Shown in pieces: positions 1 to 11,474 of a stretch of DNA of 64,000 nt. Both the position numbers and the translations under genes were made by a program. Each line of letters opens with the position of its first letter. Positions within the stretch are counted from its first letter, which is position 1. Under the pieces are notes generated by a model. It made no database searches. It saw only the letters and a program-made list of their open reading frames with translations, and was not told the origin of the DNA. Source of the DNA: Lantana camara (taxonomy: Eukaryota; Streptophyta; Magnoliopsida; Lamiales; Verbenaceae); contig CM074862.1 of assembly GCA_037501455.1 (NCBI GenBank), positions 82,638,001-82,702,000 of the forward strand. The letters run 5' to 3'.

Positions 1-2
1 GA

Positions 3-2516
3 CAAGGGTACTATCAGCTGCGAATCCGAGCAGAGGACATTCCTAAGACGGGATTCAATACTCGGTACGGGCACTACGAGTTCGTGGTTATGCCTTTTAG
101 ATTAACTAACGCCCCTGCAGCTTTTATGGATATGATGCACAGGATATTCAGGCCTTTCCTCGACAAGTTCGTGGTGATTTTTATTGATGACATTCTGGTT
201 TTCTCAAAATCAGTCGAGGAGCATGCGAGACATCTCAGGCTCGTCCTTCAGACACTAAAAGAGCATCAGTTATTTGCCAAGTTCAGCAAGTGTGAATTTT
301 GGATTGATCGGGTTTCATTCTTGGGGCATGTGATTTCAGGGAAAGGATTGGAAGTCGATCCCTCGAAAATCGAGGCCGTACTTAAGTGGGAGAAACCTAA
401 GAATGCCTCAGAGATTAGAAGCTTCTTGGGATTGGCCGGTTATTACAGGAGGTTCGTTCAGGATTTCTCCAAGATTGCTGCACCGTTAACCCGGTTGACA
501 AAGAAGGATGTTAAATTTGTCTGGGACGAGAAGTGTGATCAAAGCTTTAATTTTCTGAAGGAAAAGTTAGTCTCAGCTCCGGTATTAACCTTACCCGAAG
601 GTTCAGAAGAGTATGCAGTGTATACAGATGCTTCTAAGGAAGGCTTAGGTTGTGTTTTGACTCAGAAAGGAAAAGTGATCGCTTATGCTTCTCGGAAGCT
701 AAAGGAATATGAAAGGAATTATCCGACACACGACTTAGAGCTTGCAGCCGTGATCTTTGCGCTCGGGAAATGGAGATATTATCTTTACGGGACTTCCTTT
801 GAGATATTTACCGACCACAAGAGCCTCCAGTATTTATTCACGCAGAAGGACTTGAATATGAGGCAACGGCGTTGGATGGAAAAGCTAGAGGATTATGATG
901 GTACAATTAAATACCATCCCGGGAAAGCCAATGTGGTCGCCGATGCACTTAGCAGGAAGGCGAGTGTATCGAGTTTGGAAATAAAGGAAAGTGAGGAAGT
1001 TGCCCCGATTGTGTTAAAGGCTCGGGTTTCTAATATTACAGTTCAGCCGGAATTAAAGTATCAGCTATTCGAGGCCCAGAATAGGGATCCGGAAGTACAG
1101 AAGCTTGTAGGTAAGGCTAAGGATGACCCGGAAAGTCCGTTTGGGTTTGATGAGACCGGGTTGCTTCGGTTTAAGAACAGAGTAGTAGTACCTGAAGAAT
1201 TGAGACGGGTCCTACTTGAAGAAGCTCACAAGTCAGCCTACTCGATCCACCCAGGAGGAAATAAGATGTATAAGGATTTGAAACAGTATTATTGGTGGAA
1301 CGGGATGAAGAGAGACGTCGCAGAGTTTGTGAAACATTGCTTGACTTGTCAGAAAGTGAAAGCTGAGCATCAAAAACCCGCGGGACTTCTACAACCGTTA
1401 CCTATTCCCGAGTGGAAGTGGGAACAAGTAACGATGGACTTTGTTTCCGGATTACCGAAGGTGAAAGGCGGGTTTGATGGAATTTGGGTAATCGTGGATA
1501 GATTTACGAAGTCTGCTCACTTTCTACCGGTCCGGATGTCCTATAAGATTCCGAAGTTGGCTGAGATCTATAACAGAGAGATTATTCGACTTCATGGTAT
1601 TCCGGTGAGCATCGTTTCAGATCGAGACCCGAGGTTCACTTCTAAGTTGTGGCAGGAATTGCAGGCCGTTTTGGGAACAAAACTCAAGTTCAGTACAGCA
1701 TTTCACCCACAAACAGACGGTCAAACTGAAAGGCTAATCAGGTATTTGGAAGATCTTCTTCGAGCTTGCGCGATGGATTTTCAGAACTCGTGGTCAGAAC
1801 AGCTTCCCTTGATCGAGTTTGCTTATAATAACAGCTTTCAGGCTTCGATCGGGATGGCTCCTTACGAGTTATTATATAGAAGAAAGTGCCGATCTCCGTT
1901 GTTTTTCGACTTGGAAGAATGGAAATGGTCGAAACAGGAAGGGGTAAAGAAAGGTGAAAGATTCGAAAGGCCTTCCAAAGTCGTTCAGGCTATGATTGAA
2001 AAAGTTCAAATGATTCAACAACGGATGAAAGCCGCGCAAGATAGGCAGAAGAGCTACGCCGATAAGCGCCGAAGGGATCTAGAATTCGAAGTTGGTGACC
2101 GGGTTTTCTTGAAGGTATCACCAAAGAAAGGTTTCACCCGGATCGGGAAAGGAGGAAAGCTCAATCCTCGCTACTTAGGTCCGTTTGAGATTCTGGAAAG
2201 AATAGGCGAGGTAGCCTATCGACTGGACCTACCACCGAGTCTTACGGGGATTCATAACGTGTTTCACGTTTCGCAACTAAGGAAGTATTACCCCGATGAG
2301 ACTACGATTCTCCCCGTGGAAGAAGTTGAGCTGGAACCGAATTTGACATTTGTTCAGAGGCCGGTTAGAATCATGGATCGGAAATTTCAAGAATTGAGGA
2401 ACCGGAGAATTCCCATGGTTAAAGTGTTGTGGAGAAGCGACAAAACCGAGGAAGCCACTTGGGAAACGGAGGATAAGATGAAACGGTTCCACCCGGAGTT
2501 GTTCGAGCAAGACTAG
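3..2516 (+). CDS. pol: Ty3/gypsy pol polyprotein, 5'-truncated by the window (RT, RNase H, integrase, chromodomain-like tail)
   Basis: The frame is open from base 3, so this is the C-terminal part of a larger polyprotein; the methionine at 84 is internal. Numbering from it, the reverse transcriptase active site is FIDD (33-36). RNase H follows with acidic residues in YTDAS (D182), ELAA (E219), FTDHKS (D244) and ADALS (D287). The integrase zinc-binding residues are H382, H389, C419 and C422, and the DDE catalytic triad is D452, D513 and E549 (D-X35-E spacing). The tail (about 755-805) has the PVRIMDRK...VKVLW...EEATWE pattern of a chromovirus chromodomain-like end, and with the long LTR this fits the Tekay/Del lineage. 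It makes and integrates retrotransposon cDNA. All catalytic residues are present and there is no stop or frameshift in view, so the element looks young. It ends 24 bp before the polypurine tract. Clade assignment is from motif memory. Confidence 0.95.
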   Translation, partial: QGYYQLRIRAEDIPKTGFNTRYGHYEFVVMPFRLTNAPAAFMDMMHRIFRPFLDKFVVIFIDDILVFSKSVEEHARHLRLVLQTLKEHQLFAKFSKCEFWIDRVSFLGHVISGKGLEVDPSKIEAVLKWEKPKNASEIRSFLGLAGYYRRFVQDFSKIAAPLTRLTKKDVKFVWDEKCDQSFNFLKEKLVSAPVLTLPEGSEEYAVYTDASKEGLGCVLTQKGKVIAYASRKLKEYERNYPTHDLELAAVIFALGKWRYYLYGTSFEIFTDHKSLQYLFTQKDLNMRQRRWMEKLEDYDGTIKYHPGKANVVADALSRKASVSSLEIKESEEVAPIVLKARVSNITVQPELKYQLFEAQNRDPEVQKLVGKAKDDPESPFGFDETGLLRFKNRVVVPEELRRVLLEEAHKSAYSIHPGGNKMYKDLKQYYWWNGMKRDVAEFVKHCLTCQKVKAEHQKPAGLLQPLPIPEWKWEQVTMDFVSGLPKVKGGFDGIWVIVDRFTKSAHFLPVRMSYKIPKLAEIYNREIIRLHGIPVSIVSDRDPRFTSKLWQELQAVLGTKLKFSTAFHPQTDGQTERLIRYLEDLLRACAMDFQNSWSEQLPLIEFAYNNSFQASIGMAPYELLYRRKCRSPLFFDLEEWKWSKQEGVKKGERFERPSKVVQAMIEKVQMIQQRMKAAQDRQKSYADKRRRDLEFEVGDRVFLKVSPKKGFTRIGKGGKLNPRYLGPFEILERIGEVAYRLDLPPSLTGIHNVFHVSQLRKYYPDETTILPVEEVELEPNLTFVQRPVRIMDRKFQELRNRRIPMVKVLWRSDKTEEATWETEDKMKRFHPELFEQD

Positions 2517-2540
2517 AGAATCTGGGGACCAGATTCTTCT

Positions 2541-2554
2541 AAGGGGGGGAGAGT
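2541..2554 (+). other. Polypurine tract of the Ty3/gypsy element
   Basis: A purine run (AAGGGGGGGAGAG) lies directly before the TGTAAC start of the LTR, the expected place for plus-strand cDNA priming. The same core occurs before the 3' LTRs of the two other elements in the window (40820 and, reversed, 32051). Confidence 0.9.
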
Positions 2555-3524
2555 TGTAACGCCCCGGTTTCCGGATGAACAGGTAAGCACGCCACGTGTG
2601 CGTTTTGAGCGTAGGTTTATTTATTTCTTTAATCTATAATATATTACGTGGCATTCATAATTTTATAAAATTCATGAAACATTATTTATATCAATTCTTT
2701 AAATTCATATCATCGAAAATATTATTTCATGACACGAAAAAATATTTATTGCATGAAATCAATTACCGAGAGTGATAAAATTACTAAGTTGTCCCTAGTT
2801 AAATACTTTCTAAAATATTAGGGACTCAATTGCATAAAATTGTAGGGACCAAATGGAGCATATTTTAAATCATGGCATACTTAAGTGTATAACTTGAATT
2901 ATAGAGGATCAAATAGCAATTTGAGATATTCCACATTTTTCAAAAAAGGGGATATATCGGTATAAGCTTCCATGAGCTTCTTGATCAAATATTATCCAAA
3001 AACTCTCCAACTTATTCATCTCTCCCACTCTCGGTACTAAGAAGACAAAGGGAAGAAGTGATTTTCATCATCCATCTCAAGAATCATCAAGAAATATTGC
3101 AAGAAATTGAGAGTTCATCATCTTCTTCATCCATTTCTTCATTTCAAGGTTGGTTTGCATGAAAACCATGGTTCTTGATCATACTTGCATGAGCTAGGGT
3201 TTAAGATTTATGTGCTAAATGAGTTATTGGTGATCAAAGTGTGATTATATGATCATATATTGGATTATAGCATGATCAAAGGTATGAATTCTTGAATAAT
3301 TGTCAAGATTGATCAAAGTTGGCCATGAATATGAAACCCTTAAAGCTTGAGGATATTTGGTGTTTTAGGTGATTAAGTGTTATATTATCACTTCTTGAAT
3401 GTGTATGCATCATATTTCCATAGATTATAGCTTTTGGGGTTCAAAAATGGATTGTTGTTGCTTTGTTGCTTTCTTCCCGAGAGCATACTCTGTTTTGCTC
3501 TGTTTTTTTTCCAGTTGCAGAACT

Positions 3525-3752
3525 GGGAACGGCCGTTCCCAGCCTTAAGGCATGGCGGGAACGGGCGTTCCCCTTTTCTTTTCAAAGTGAGCGCGGCCGA
3601 CTATGGGAACGGCCGTTCCCATTTTGGCCTTAGAGCCGGAAGGGCCGTTCCCATGAGGCGCGTTTTAAAAAGGAAAAAACGCCGGCACGTTTTGGGGATT
3701 TTATGGGAACGGCTGTTCCCATTTTACAAAGGGGAACGGAACGGCCGTTCCC
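3525..3752 (+). repeat. Array of six GGGAAC...GTTCCC palindromes inside the LTR
   Basis: Copies begin at 3525, 3557, 3605, about 3637 (degenerate left arm), 3705 and 3737. The copies at 3525 and 3605 are the perfect 16-bp palindrome GGGAACGGCCGTTCCC; 3557 and 3705 differ at one central base. Start-to-start distances are 32, 48, 32, 68 and 32 bp, that is three pairs each 32 bp apart. The block is strongly GC-rich within an AT-rich LTR. Equivalent positions in the other LTRs hold different palindromes (28280, 30991, 35530, 41762, 45955). Function unknown. Confidence 0.9.
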
Positions 3753-4775
3753 ACCTGTGTTGCAGAACAAAAGTTTCTGCATAAATTTCCGAAAATGACC
3801 CCTCGACCCGACGACTTCTTTGACCCCGAATTGCTATAATATGTACTAATATGATGTAAAACCAAAAGTTATCATACCACATTGCATTTTCATGGTCGTC
3901 TCGACACGTTTTCGCCGTTCGTCATATTTTGGTCATATTAGGTCATGTCTCACGAATGTACATCGTATTTGCACAGGTCACGAGGGCATGGACGGGGAGC
4001 AAGCTCCGTAGAACGCTTATTTATTATATTTTGCAAGAAAGGTGAGGTTTTGTTTTGGTAAAACGAACCCTATAACCCTTATGTGCTAGTTTTCGGCCAA
4101 AACCTATTATATTTATAAACGTTTTCAAGGTAATAAATATTTCAAGCAAGAATGTATCGATTGTCATGATTTTCAAGCATGTTGGCGAGTACATGATTGC
4201 ACGTGGGCCCGAGGGTAATTCTTGAGCCAACCGGGAAAGCAAGGGCTGACGGGTAACTCCTGAATTATCCTCACATTGTTGGGATCACCCCCGAAGCCAC
4301 TAGGAGATTAGTGGTGGAAGGAGTTCCGTGTCTAGAGGGTCATGTCCTCTACACACACCATGTCGTGGATAGTCGAGCCTTGCAAACTCGCTATCACCCG
4401 GAGGAAGAAGGAGACTGGGGATTAATCCGGCATGTCGGGTTATCCTCGGGTTATTGCATGTTTTCAAGTATGAAATTGTCTATGTGAGCACTAAAATATA
4501 TTGCATGATCACGTATTTATCAAGCAAGCAAGCATGATCACGTATTGTTCACGATTGGGAGTTCGGTTGGAGATTGCCCTTACTCGCCGGGGCCACATGT
4601 TCATGATATTGACAAGCATGATAAATTAAACGTGTTAAAATGATTGGTTGTAATCTCGGGCAAAGATTAAGTTTCTTGAATTATATATATATATATATTC
4701 CTTTCATTTCTAAAATCTTCACCCGAGGCTACACCTTGCATGTGACGTGTGTTATATATAATTATTGCCCCTCAC

Positions 4776-4794
4776 TCAGTCTTCGGTAGACTGA
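4776..4794 (+). other. Conserved LTR hairpin TCAGTCT-TCGGT-AGACTGA
   Basis: A perfect 7-bp stem with a 5-nt loop. The same stem with other loops occurs at the equivalent position in every other LTR copy here (5444, 26734, 29804, 36810, 43039, 44768), with a base-pair-swapped version at 6851. It sits just upstream of a TTTTCAG sequence. A role in the retroelement RNA is inferred, not shown. Confidence 0.75.
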
Positions 4795-5231
4795 TACTCC
4801 ACTTTTCAGGTACCTTTTGAGCGTGATCGTGCTAGGCGGGCGTTGTTCGAGTCTTTTGCATTTTCATGAGTCACGCACCGTACCTTCATGTATAGTACTT
4901 TTGAGACATTTCATGCTATTGATCGGTAGTAATATTTTGGAATACTTGGTTATGTATATTATTACGAGATAATAATGTATTGATAGTAAATGGTACATAT
5001 ATGTATCTATGTAATAAATATGGTACCTATATATACGTATGATTGAATTTATTGCTTCCGCTTTCTTTATCATGTTTGCTTTGGTGTTGTTGGGGAGAGT
5101 GTCCCGCCTAGAGCGTCATTTTGTTGTCACCCGTTCGCTGTGGTCTTGGTTTATGTACGAACTGTCCATTTCATACGTGGATCGAGGCTACAGTGCGGGG
5201 GATGTGGCGCCTTGGGGTCTAGGGTGCTACA

Positions 5232-5970
5232 GTTTGGTTGGAGATAATGCACGCTCACTCGCCGAGCCTTAATGTTTAAGTATGATTTATGAACTTAATG
5301 AATTTAATATGAGTAGTCGTAAAGTCCGAGCATCGCTTCGTTATTTTCTTGTCCTCTTGAGAACTAACTTTAAATAAAATTTTGCTCGGGATTTATGGCT
5401 TGCATATGCATGTTTCTATATTATATGTATCGCTCCAGCTCACTCAGTCTTCTAGAGACTGACCCCTCCTTCCCCCTTTCCAGTTTCTTTTGCAGGTGTT
5501 GGTTACTAGGCGGAGTTAGAATTGTCGAGTCATTGTTCTAGTCTCACTCATTTACACTCACTGCATACTATATTGTCTCTAAGTACTGTATTGATTTATT
5601 ATTGTTGGCGGGTGTGCCCTTATTGAATTGATATTATTTCAGGACAGGTTCTGGAGCCAGTTGAACCCGTTGTTATGTTGTTTCCTTGTATTGATTCGGG
5701 ACAGGTTAGGACAGGTGTACTGATTAGTGGAACCCGTATTTATATTCGTATTGGATTTCATTAACTTCATGGATATTACATAAATGATTTCCTCGCTTCC
5801 GCATTTTGGTTATTGTTGATTGTCCCAGGGTTAGCTTCCGCCTAGTCAGGGTTGTTCTATTGATTGTCACCCGTTCGCTGTGAGTCCGATTCATGTGTGG
5901 ACTGCCTATTTCATATGTGGATTAGACTCATAGTGCGGGGGATGTGGTGCCTATCGTCCCGGGTGCTACA
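5232..5970 (+). repeat. 3' fragment of a related, older LTR
   Basis: It starts in mid-LTR (GTTTGGTTGGAGATAATGC, matching the region around 4561 in the intact LTR), carries the hairpin TCAGTCT-TCTAG-AGACTGA at 5444-5462, and ends CCTATCGTCCCGGGTGCTACA at 5970. The last bases are the reverse complement of the LTR edges at 26316 and 19557, so these belong to the same family. The left part is outside the window or displaced by the element ending at 5231. The NPF array resumes at 5971 without a gap. Confidence 0.85.
5444..5462 (+). other. Conserved LTR hairpin TCAGTCT-TCTAG-AGACTGA
   Basis: Same stem as at 4776 with a different 5-nt loop, in a clearly diverged LTR. It is upstream of a pyrimidine tract ending in CAG. 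Confidence 0.7.
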
Positions 5971-6124
5971 TAAGGTCCGAGCCGACGGACAATAAACCAA
6001 GTGAGGAAAACAAGAGTGAGGTTTGTGCCTGCGAAGGATGCTCACAATGTTGTGTACGCTGATGATCATATGGAGGAGGTCTTATTTTTGGTAACATGGC
6101 AGTTAGCCAAAGGGGGACCATTCC
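5971..6124 (-). pseudogene. NPF (NRT1/PTR family) exon copy, 5' 154 bp only
   Basis: The first third of the exon, encoding the MVPLWLTAMLPK...PPPY start and the segment up to the GLIRP motif region, cut off by the LTR. The TCAG acceptor-like edge is kept at the right-hand end. It cannot be coding on its own. Confidence 0.85.
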
Positions 6125-6485
6125 CTGATTTTAGAGAATAGATTGAACAAGTCGAGAGTTAGTAAAGAAGAAGCATGAAATCAAGTAGAGAATAGAAAAG
6201 TTCACCTGTAATTAGTTATGTAAGTAAATTTTTTTAACTTCATAAAAAATTAATTTAAATTAGTTATGTATGTGCAATTTTCTAATTCTATTTTGATAAA
6301 ATTAGAAAAGTGCACATACATTTAGAAAAGTGCACGAGTGTATGTGCAATTTTCAAATTTTATCAAAATAGAAAAGTGCACATATATAATTACATCCAAC
6401 GGCCACGCTCGATTAGCTGCAAAGGTAAAATAAGTATCACCTAAGAAAAGAGTACGCTTTCTGTTTATATTTTCATATTATGATT
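5971..6485 (-). repeat. NPF-exon array, leftmost fragment of a unit
   Basis: This matches the part of an array unit from the middle of the exon through the intron-like hairpins to the CATGATT sequence. It is cut on the left by the LTR ending at 5970 and on the right by the solo LTR at 6486. The unit continues at 10358, so this piece and block A were once contiguous. Confidence 0.85.
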
Positions 6486-6850
6486 TTTGGCGCCCTTGCC
6501 ACATCCCGCACTGAGAAATACCCCGAGTATTAGCTTTGGGCCTTAACTCGAGATCTCTCCCAGCGAACGGCGAACAAACAAACAAAAGCTAGCATAGCGG
6601 AAGCGTAAAACAACAGTACTCAAACACATAAGTCAATTATAAGGCCGATAAGGCCGATGACAAACGACAAACTACGAACGACAACTGTATTAGGTATAGG
6701 TACATAGACTGTGCATACTGAGTTTCCCACGAAGGAGAAATTCCAAAACGGTAAACTCCAAAACAAACTATCTAAACGACACTTGACGACCCAGACCAAA
6801 CGTACCGTTTATTCACATCTGCCTGAAGCCAAAACCAGAATAAAGGGACA

Positions 6851-6867
6851 TTAGTCAAAGTGACTAA
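6851..6867 (-). other. LTR hairpin with a swapped base pair (TTAGTC...GACTAA)
   Basis: Aligned to the TCAGTCT/AGACTGA stem of the other LTRs, the second C-G pair is T-A here, so both arms changed together and pairing is kept. The spacing to the GTGAGGGG sequence that follows is the same. Confidence 0.6.
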
Positions 6868-7724
6868 GTGAGGGGGTTATACATATATATAAACGAAATC
6901 ACAAGCTTGGTTCACATTTTCCTTATTTTCGAAAATGAGATGTAAACGTATAAGAAGTGATAGCTTTTAGTTTGTACGAAAACACACTTGTGAACCAATA
7001 ATCAAAACAGTAACCCGGCGAGTACGGACGAGTTCTCCAACCTTTCACACCTTGAACACAAGAAACACAAAACAGAAACCAGCCTTCTCCCTCCAATTGT
7101 TAGTCGAGGTGCCCCCCAACCAACCACACGATCACACAGATAGGGGCAGTATGCCCTGGTTACAATAACCTCACTCTATACGTAACGCAGTCAACCTCCG
7201 ACTACGCCCCGTATAGAGCTTCACAGAAGTACGTAGTAAAGATCAACCTTTGGTGCACACCTCCGGGCTTCACCCACTAGATACTTCGGACCCATATTCC
7301 CCAAGGCCGTCCCCAAGGGTTCTATCAGATCATTACTCGCTTTTCAAAATAGTTTCACAATTTCAAACACTTTCTTTCTCTTAACCGTTTCACAGTTCAA
7401 AATCACACTTTTTGTTCACTCACACGTATATATAGTATAAACAAGGACCCATTTTTATAAGGAAATCTGATTTTTCAATAAAACACTAAAATATTATCAA
7501 ACAGCTAATAATATATAGTATCAACGGTTTGAAAATCAAAACCAATAAATAAGGGTTGGGTTTTAAGAAGATATATATTCACATAATATATGTTTTGGCC
7601 CCAGTTGAAAACATTTTAATCCCTCACCTTAAATCTTCGACAACAGCAAAAGGAACATTGCCTAACACGATCAGGGCTCCTCCTTAGGAACACCTGTGAT
7701 ACACATATGAGTATAAATTATGAC

Positions 7725-8595
7725 CAGTGGCGGAGCCACTTAAGGACAAGGGGGGGCTCAAGCCCCCCCTCCGCCCCGACCTCCGACCTCCACCCCTAGC
7801 CCCCACCCTACCCCAGTCCCCACCCCACACTAATCCCCCTAAAATAAATAAATAAATATATATATAATGAATGTTATATATTTTATTTATTATATTAGAT
7901 CTAATTTAGGTTTAATTCCAATACGAAAATAATTAAAAGTGTGCAATTTTTGTTATAACGCGCCGAACACTTCAGCAAAAAATTAATGTGTTGTGTTTTT
8001 ATGCCAAGAAAAATTAGTGTAGTGTATCTTATTGTATAGATAATGTATCATAATGCGAAAGAGATAAAGATATCATATCACTTGGGTAATTCTTATAAAA
8101 ACTTAATTATGTCGAATTAATATAACAAAAAATTCTAATTTTCAACACACACATTATTTTTTTATAAAATGTTGTGAGTTCGAATTTTAATTTCAAATGT
8201 AAAATACTTAATAGTTTTTTTATTCAAAATGTCTATACTTTAATTTATACTTATAAATTACCGAAAGGCCGATTAATTACTATACTCGATAGTGATAGTG
8301 GATATTTTAATTCCGGAACAAATTCTAATTTTTTTTTTTTTTTACAAAGGATCATATTAGTATCTATACGTGAAAACTTTAATTTGAAAAAAAAATACAA
8401 AAGAAATAGAAAGGATGACGAATCGTCGAAAACACTTATGATCTATGAGTTTTAGCGTCTCATAAAAATTGTAAAAACATCTTATGTAATTTAAATATTT
8501 TAATTGATTTTATATTATTATTATTATTATTTTAATATATTGAGGTGCTAAAAATTTTTAGCACCGGCTATTAAAAAAGTCTGGATTCGCCCCTG
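7725..8595. mobile_element. Non-autonomous hAT-type DNA transposon (871 bp)
   Basis: The ends are CAGTGGCGGAGCCA and, reversed, CAGGGGCGAATCCA, an imperfect terminal inverted repeat of about 14 bp. An 8-bp direct duplication ATTATGAC flanks it at 7717-7724 and 8596-8603, the size typical of hAT elements. The interior is AT-rich after a C-rich left end; its longest frame (8174-8455) shows no transposase motif. It lies inside the solo LTR and is younger than it. Confidence 0.85.
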
Positions 8596-10926
8596 ATTAT
8601 GACTCGACTGACAACCAAACAACACACCTGACTTGTACGGCTATCACACCAATCATATAAAAATTAAGCACATAAACGAGTTGATTAGGCATAAATTAAA
8701 ATTCAAATAATTATAATATTTGAATTTAATCAAGATCCTACAATAGTGGTTTGAATTACATTAATATGCATGTTATAACAACTGCCCAGTAAGAACTCAA
8801 TGAAAGATCATAATATTACTTTTGAGAAATAATTATTGTTTTCAGGATTTAAACTAGTTCGTCATTAGTCTATTTATTTATCAAGATTAGTCGAGATAAC
8901 TAAATTTCGTAATCAATATAGTTGAGGCCCAATATTAATATTGTATAATTACTTTTGTTCTGCTTAAATCTTGATAATATATTCAAATGATAAAATAATA
9001 TCACTAATAAATTCATGCTACTCCAGAAAATTAGGCAATGAATTAAGAAATCACATATTCTGGTATGAAATATATCGAAAAAGGGTTTACTGTCATGATT
9101 CCTGATAAAATAATCGATTATATCTACTCAGGTAAATATATTCCAAAAATAAAACCAGTTATAATTATGAGTCAATCGGAAAATCCTTGTCCAATTAAAT
9201 CAACAATGTTCAGTTATAATAGAAGAAAAAGATGCAAAACGATATTCGGATTGAATTTTAAACAAATAATAAGATATAGATACTTACGGTAAAGAACATA
9301 TTATTCTTCTAAAATTTTCGAAGCAAAAGCCGGAGTTTCAAGCATGCCATATATTTCCTCAAGGTTGTGTCTCAGTTTGTGCTCATTCCGAATAGGAAAG
9401 ATCAGCGTTAAACATATATGTCAATATGTGAAGTCGGCGGACATGAAATGTCATACAATTTGGACAAATATTTGAAAAGTATACTAACCCATATTGGTTA
9501 AAAAATGCGGTGGGTTATATAATTAATCATAAAAAAAAACATTCTTAGTTGTTAAGGAAAAGTCGAGGATAGATTAGGGTGGATATTTATCCGAAATAAA
9601 TGCAAAATAATTCAAACTTCGCAATTAAGATATGAGAAAGCAATGGTGACATGCAAATGTACATGAAGTTTGCTAGGCACCTGGAGACTAAAATTGATGA
9701 TTAGGCTAGTACGTGTCTTTTAAATAATGAGTATTGGTGGCTACTCTATGCTATAGCTATGAATATTTAAATTAAGGGTATTTACTGTAAAATCGGAAAT
9801 TTGCGTTGATAAATTTAAAAATTATCTAATACTATTTGTTAAAAGGCGGGTTGACTAATAACAATTTCTTAATTGGGTAAATAGTAAAGATGCCTACGCA
9901 TAATGACGGGACGTATTAAATATTTAAAATCTCATTAGGTCACGTATGAAAATATATGCATGCAGACACATAATATTTAACTTGTATAGCCATAACCTCT
10001 AAGTATATACTTACGTACACACAAATATATATACAGACATCTTATTTAATATTGTAAGCACTAAATTAACTATATTTATTCCAATATATATATAATTATG
10101 AAATTTTATAACCAAATAGAATTAGTAAACCAAATTAAAATTAAACATGGAGATTAAGAAACAACAAAAATTTAATAGGTTTCTAAAATAATGAAGTCAC
10201 ATATAAATATATATTTATCGACAAAAATAATTTCAATTAATGCATTTAGTTCAGGTATTCATTAACACATAAATCACCGATCAAAATTCTTAAACTTATC
10301 TTAATATTTCAAATTAATTTATTCCTTTTCTTTAGTTCAAAAATCTGGGGCGTTACATGATTGGTTTGTTTGAGTCTTCAATTTTAGTTTCCTTAATCAA
10401 TCCATCCTGAATTTTTGATATTCAATTCAAATTAGTTAATTATTTTTATGTTTTCACAATAAACAAATTAATAACAGTTATCCCTTTTAATATATGAAAA
10501 ACTAAATAAAAAAAGGGTCAGTAATATGAATTGATAAATGCGACTTAAGATAACCGACCCTGTAAGACTTAATGAATACTTCAATTTCTTCAACTTATTT
10601 TAAATGTTTCTGCACCTATGGACACTAGTAGGGCCAAGAGTCTAAAAAAGACGACATACACGTACACACACAAAATACAAGAAATGCCACGTATCATTAG
10701 GAGATAAAGAAATGCAACGTATATTTCTGACACAAATATAACGAACTATACCCGATTATTATACTTTGGAATTATTAGGTATTCACAATAAATGATTGGC
10801 ATTCATTTAAAATAATTAGATAAAGATATATAACTTTTAAATATTTTAGTTATTTATGATACAAATCTGTGACCCAGTCGCACCCCAAAAAAAGAAAAAA
10901 TAAAAATGCAAGATCAATGAAAAAAC

Positions 10927-11474
10927 CTTAGCCTGTTGGTCGGGGACGTGTACATCGAGTCGGGTTCGTGATGATAACCGTTGGAGTTACGTGAGGGAAA
11001 CGCAATTCTTCTATTCTTATAAGCGACTACAGTTACTTGCAAAAATCCGATAAACAAGCTGTTGCGATTATCATGTTTGATGTACAAAGAAGAAGAAAAA
11101 AACATGAGAGCAGAAAAGAACATGAAGATTAATGAAACTCCGAGCCCCACGTTCCATCCCATCTGCTCTTGAATATTTGGGATATTCATTAGAGCTATCA
11201 AAGCCGAAAGTGACGAGAAAGCATAATACCAGCAAAAGTAGCTTTCAAGTAATCTGTAATTATTAATGTTCTCTCTGTTGTCCAATTGGTCTGCTCCAAA
11301 TGCTAACGAGCACGGCCTTATGAGGCCCGAGCCAACGGACAATAAACTAAGTAAGGAAAACAAGAGTGTGGTTTGTGCCGGCGAAGGATGCTCACAATGT
11401 TGTGTGAGCTAATCATCATATGGAGGAGGTCTTGTTTTCGGTAACATGGCAGTTAGCCAAAGGGGGACCATTCC
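10927..11474 (-). pseudogene. NPF exon copy 1 (block A)
   Basis: Encodes the NPF-type segment LSVGSGLIRPCSLAFGADQL ... QMGW ... VVAYKNRR ... PTNRLR, the middle of a nitrate/peptide transporter. The exon is 548 bp, in frame with the 557-bp intact copies (nine bases fewer, at the homopolymer). A TAG interrupts the early part (in the YHHQLTQH segment), so only the last two thirds are open. Acceptor-like and donor-like edges are both kept. Confidence 0.85.

Larger units (their letters stand above)
2555..5231 (+). repeat. 3' LTR of the Ty3/gypsy element (2,677 bp)
   Basis: It starts TGTAACGCCCCGG after the polypurine tract and ends GGGTGCTACA, giving TG...CA ends. The element's 5' LTR lies outside the window, so age and target duplication cannot be read. 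It carries a GC-rich palindrome array (3525-3752) and a conserved hairpin (4776-4794). It ends inside a related LTR fragment that continues at 5232, so this element inserted into an older LTR. Confidence 0.9.
6486..10357 (-). repeat. Degenerate reverse-oriented solo LTR with nested hAT element
   Basis: Flanked by a TGATT duplication (6481-6485 and 10358-10362) exactly where an array unit reads CATGATTGGTTTG, so it inserted into the array as a unit. The right end is GGGGCGTTACA, as in the other reverse LTRs; the left end (TTTGGCGCCCTTGCCACATCCC) is a decayed form of the usual TGTAGCACC...CCACATCCCC start. The conserved LTR hairpin is at 6851-6867, and the segment CCCGGCGAGTACGGACGAGTTCTCCAACC near 7015 matches the other LTRs. 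There is no internal region, polypurine tract or primer site, hence a solo LTR. Without the hAT insert it is about 3.0 kb. I see no GC palindrome array in it. Confidence 0.8.

Noticed and set aside
3434..3784. 116-codon frame in the 3' LTR
   Set aside because: It arises from the GC-rich palindromes, which lack stops in several frames; the equivalent LTR position in other families gives unrelated peptides.
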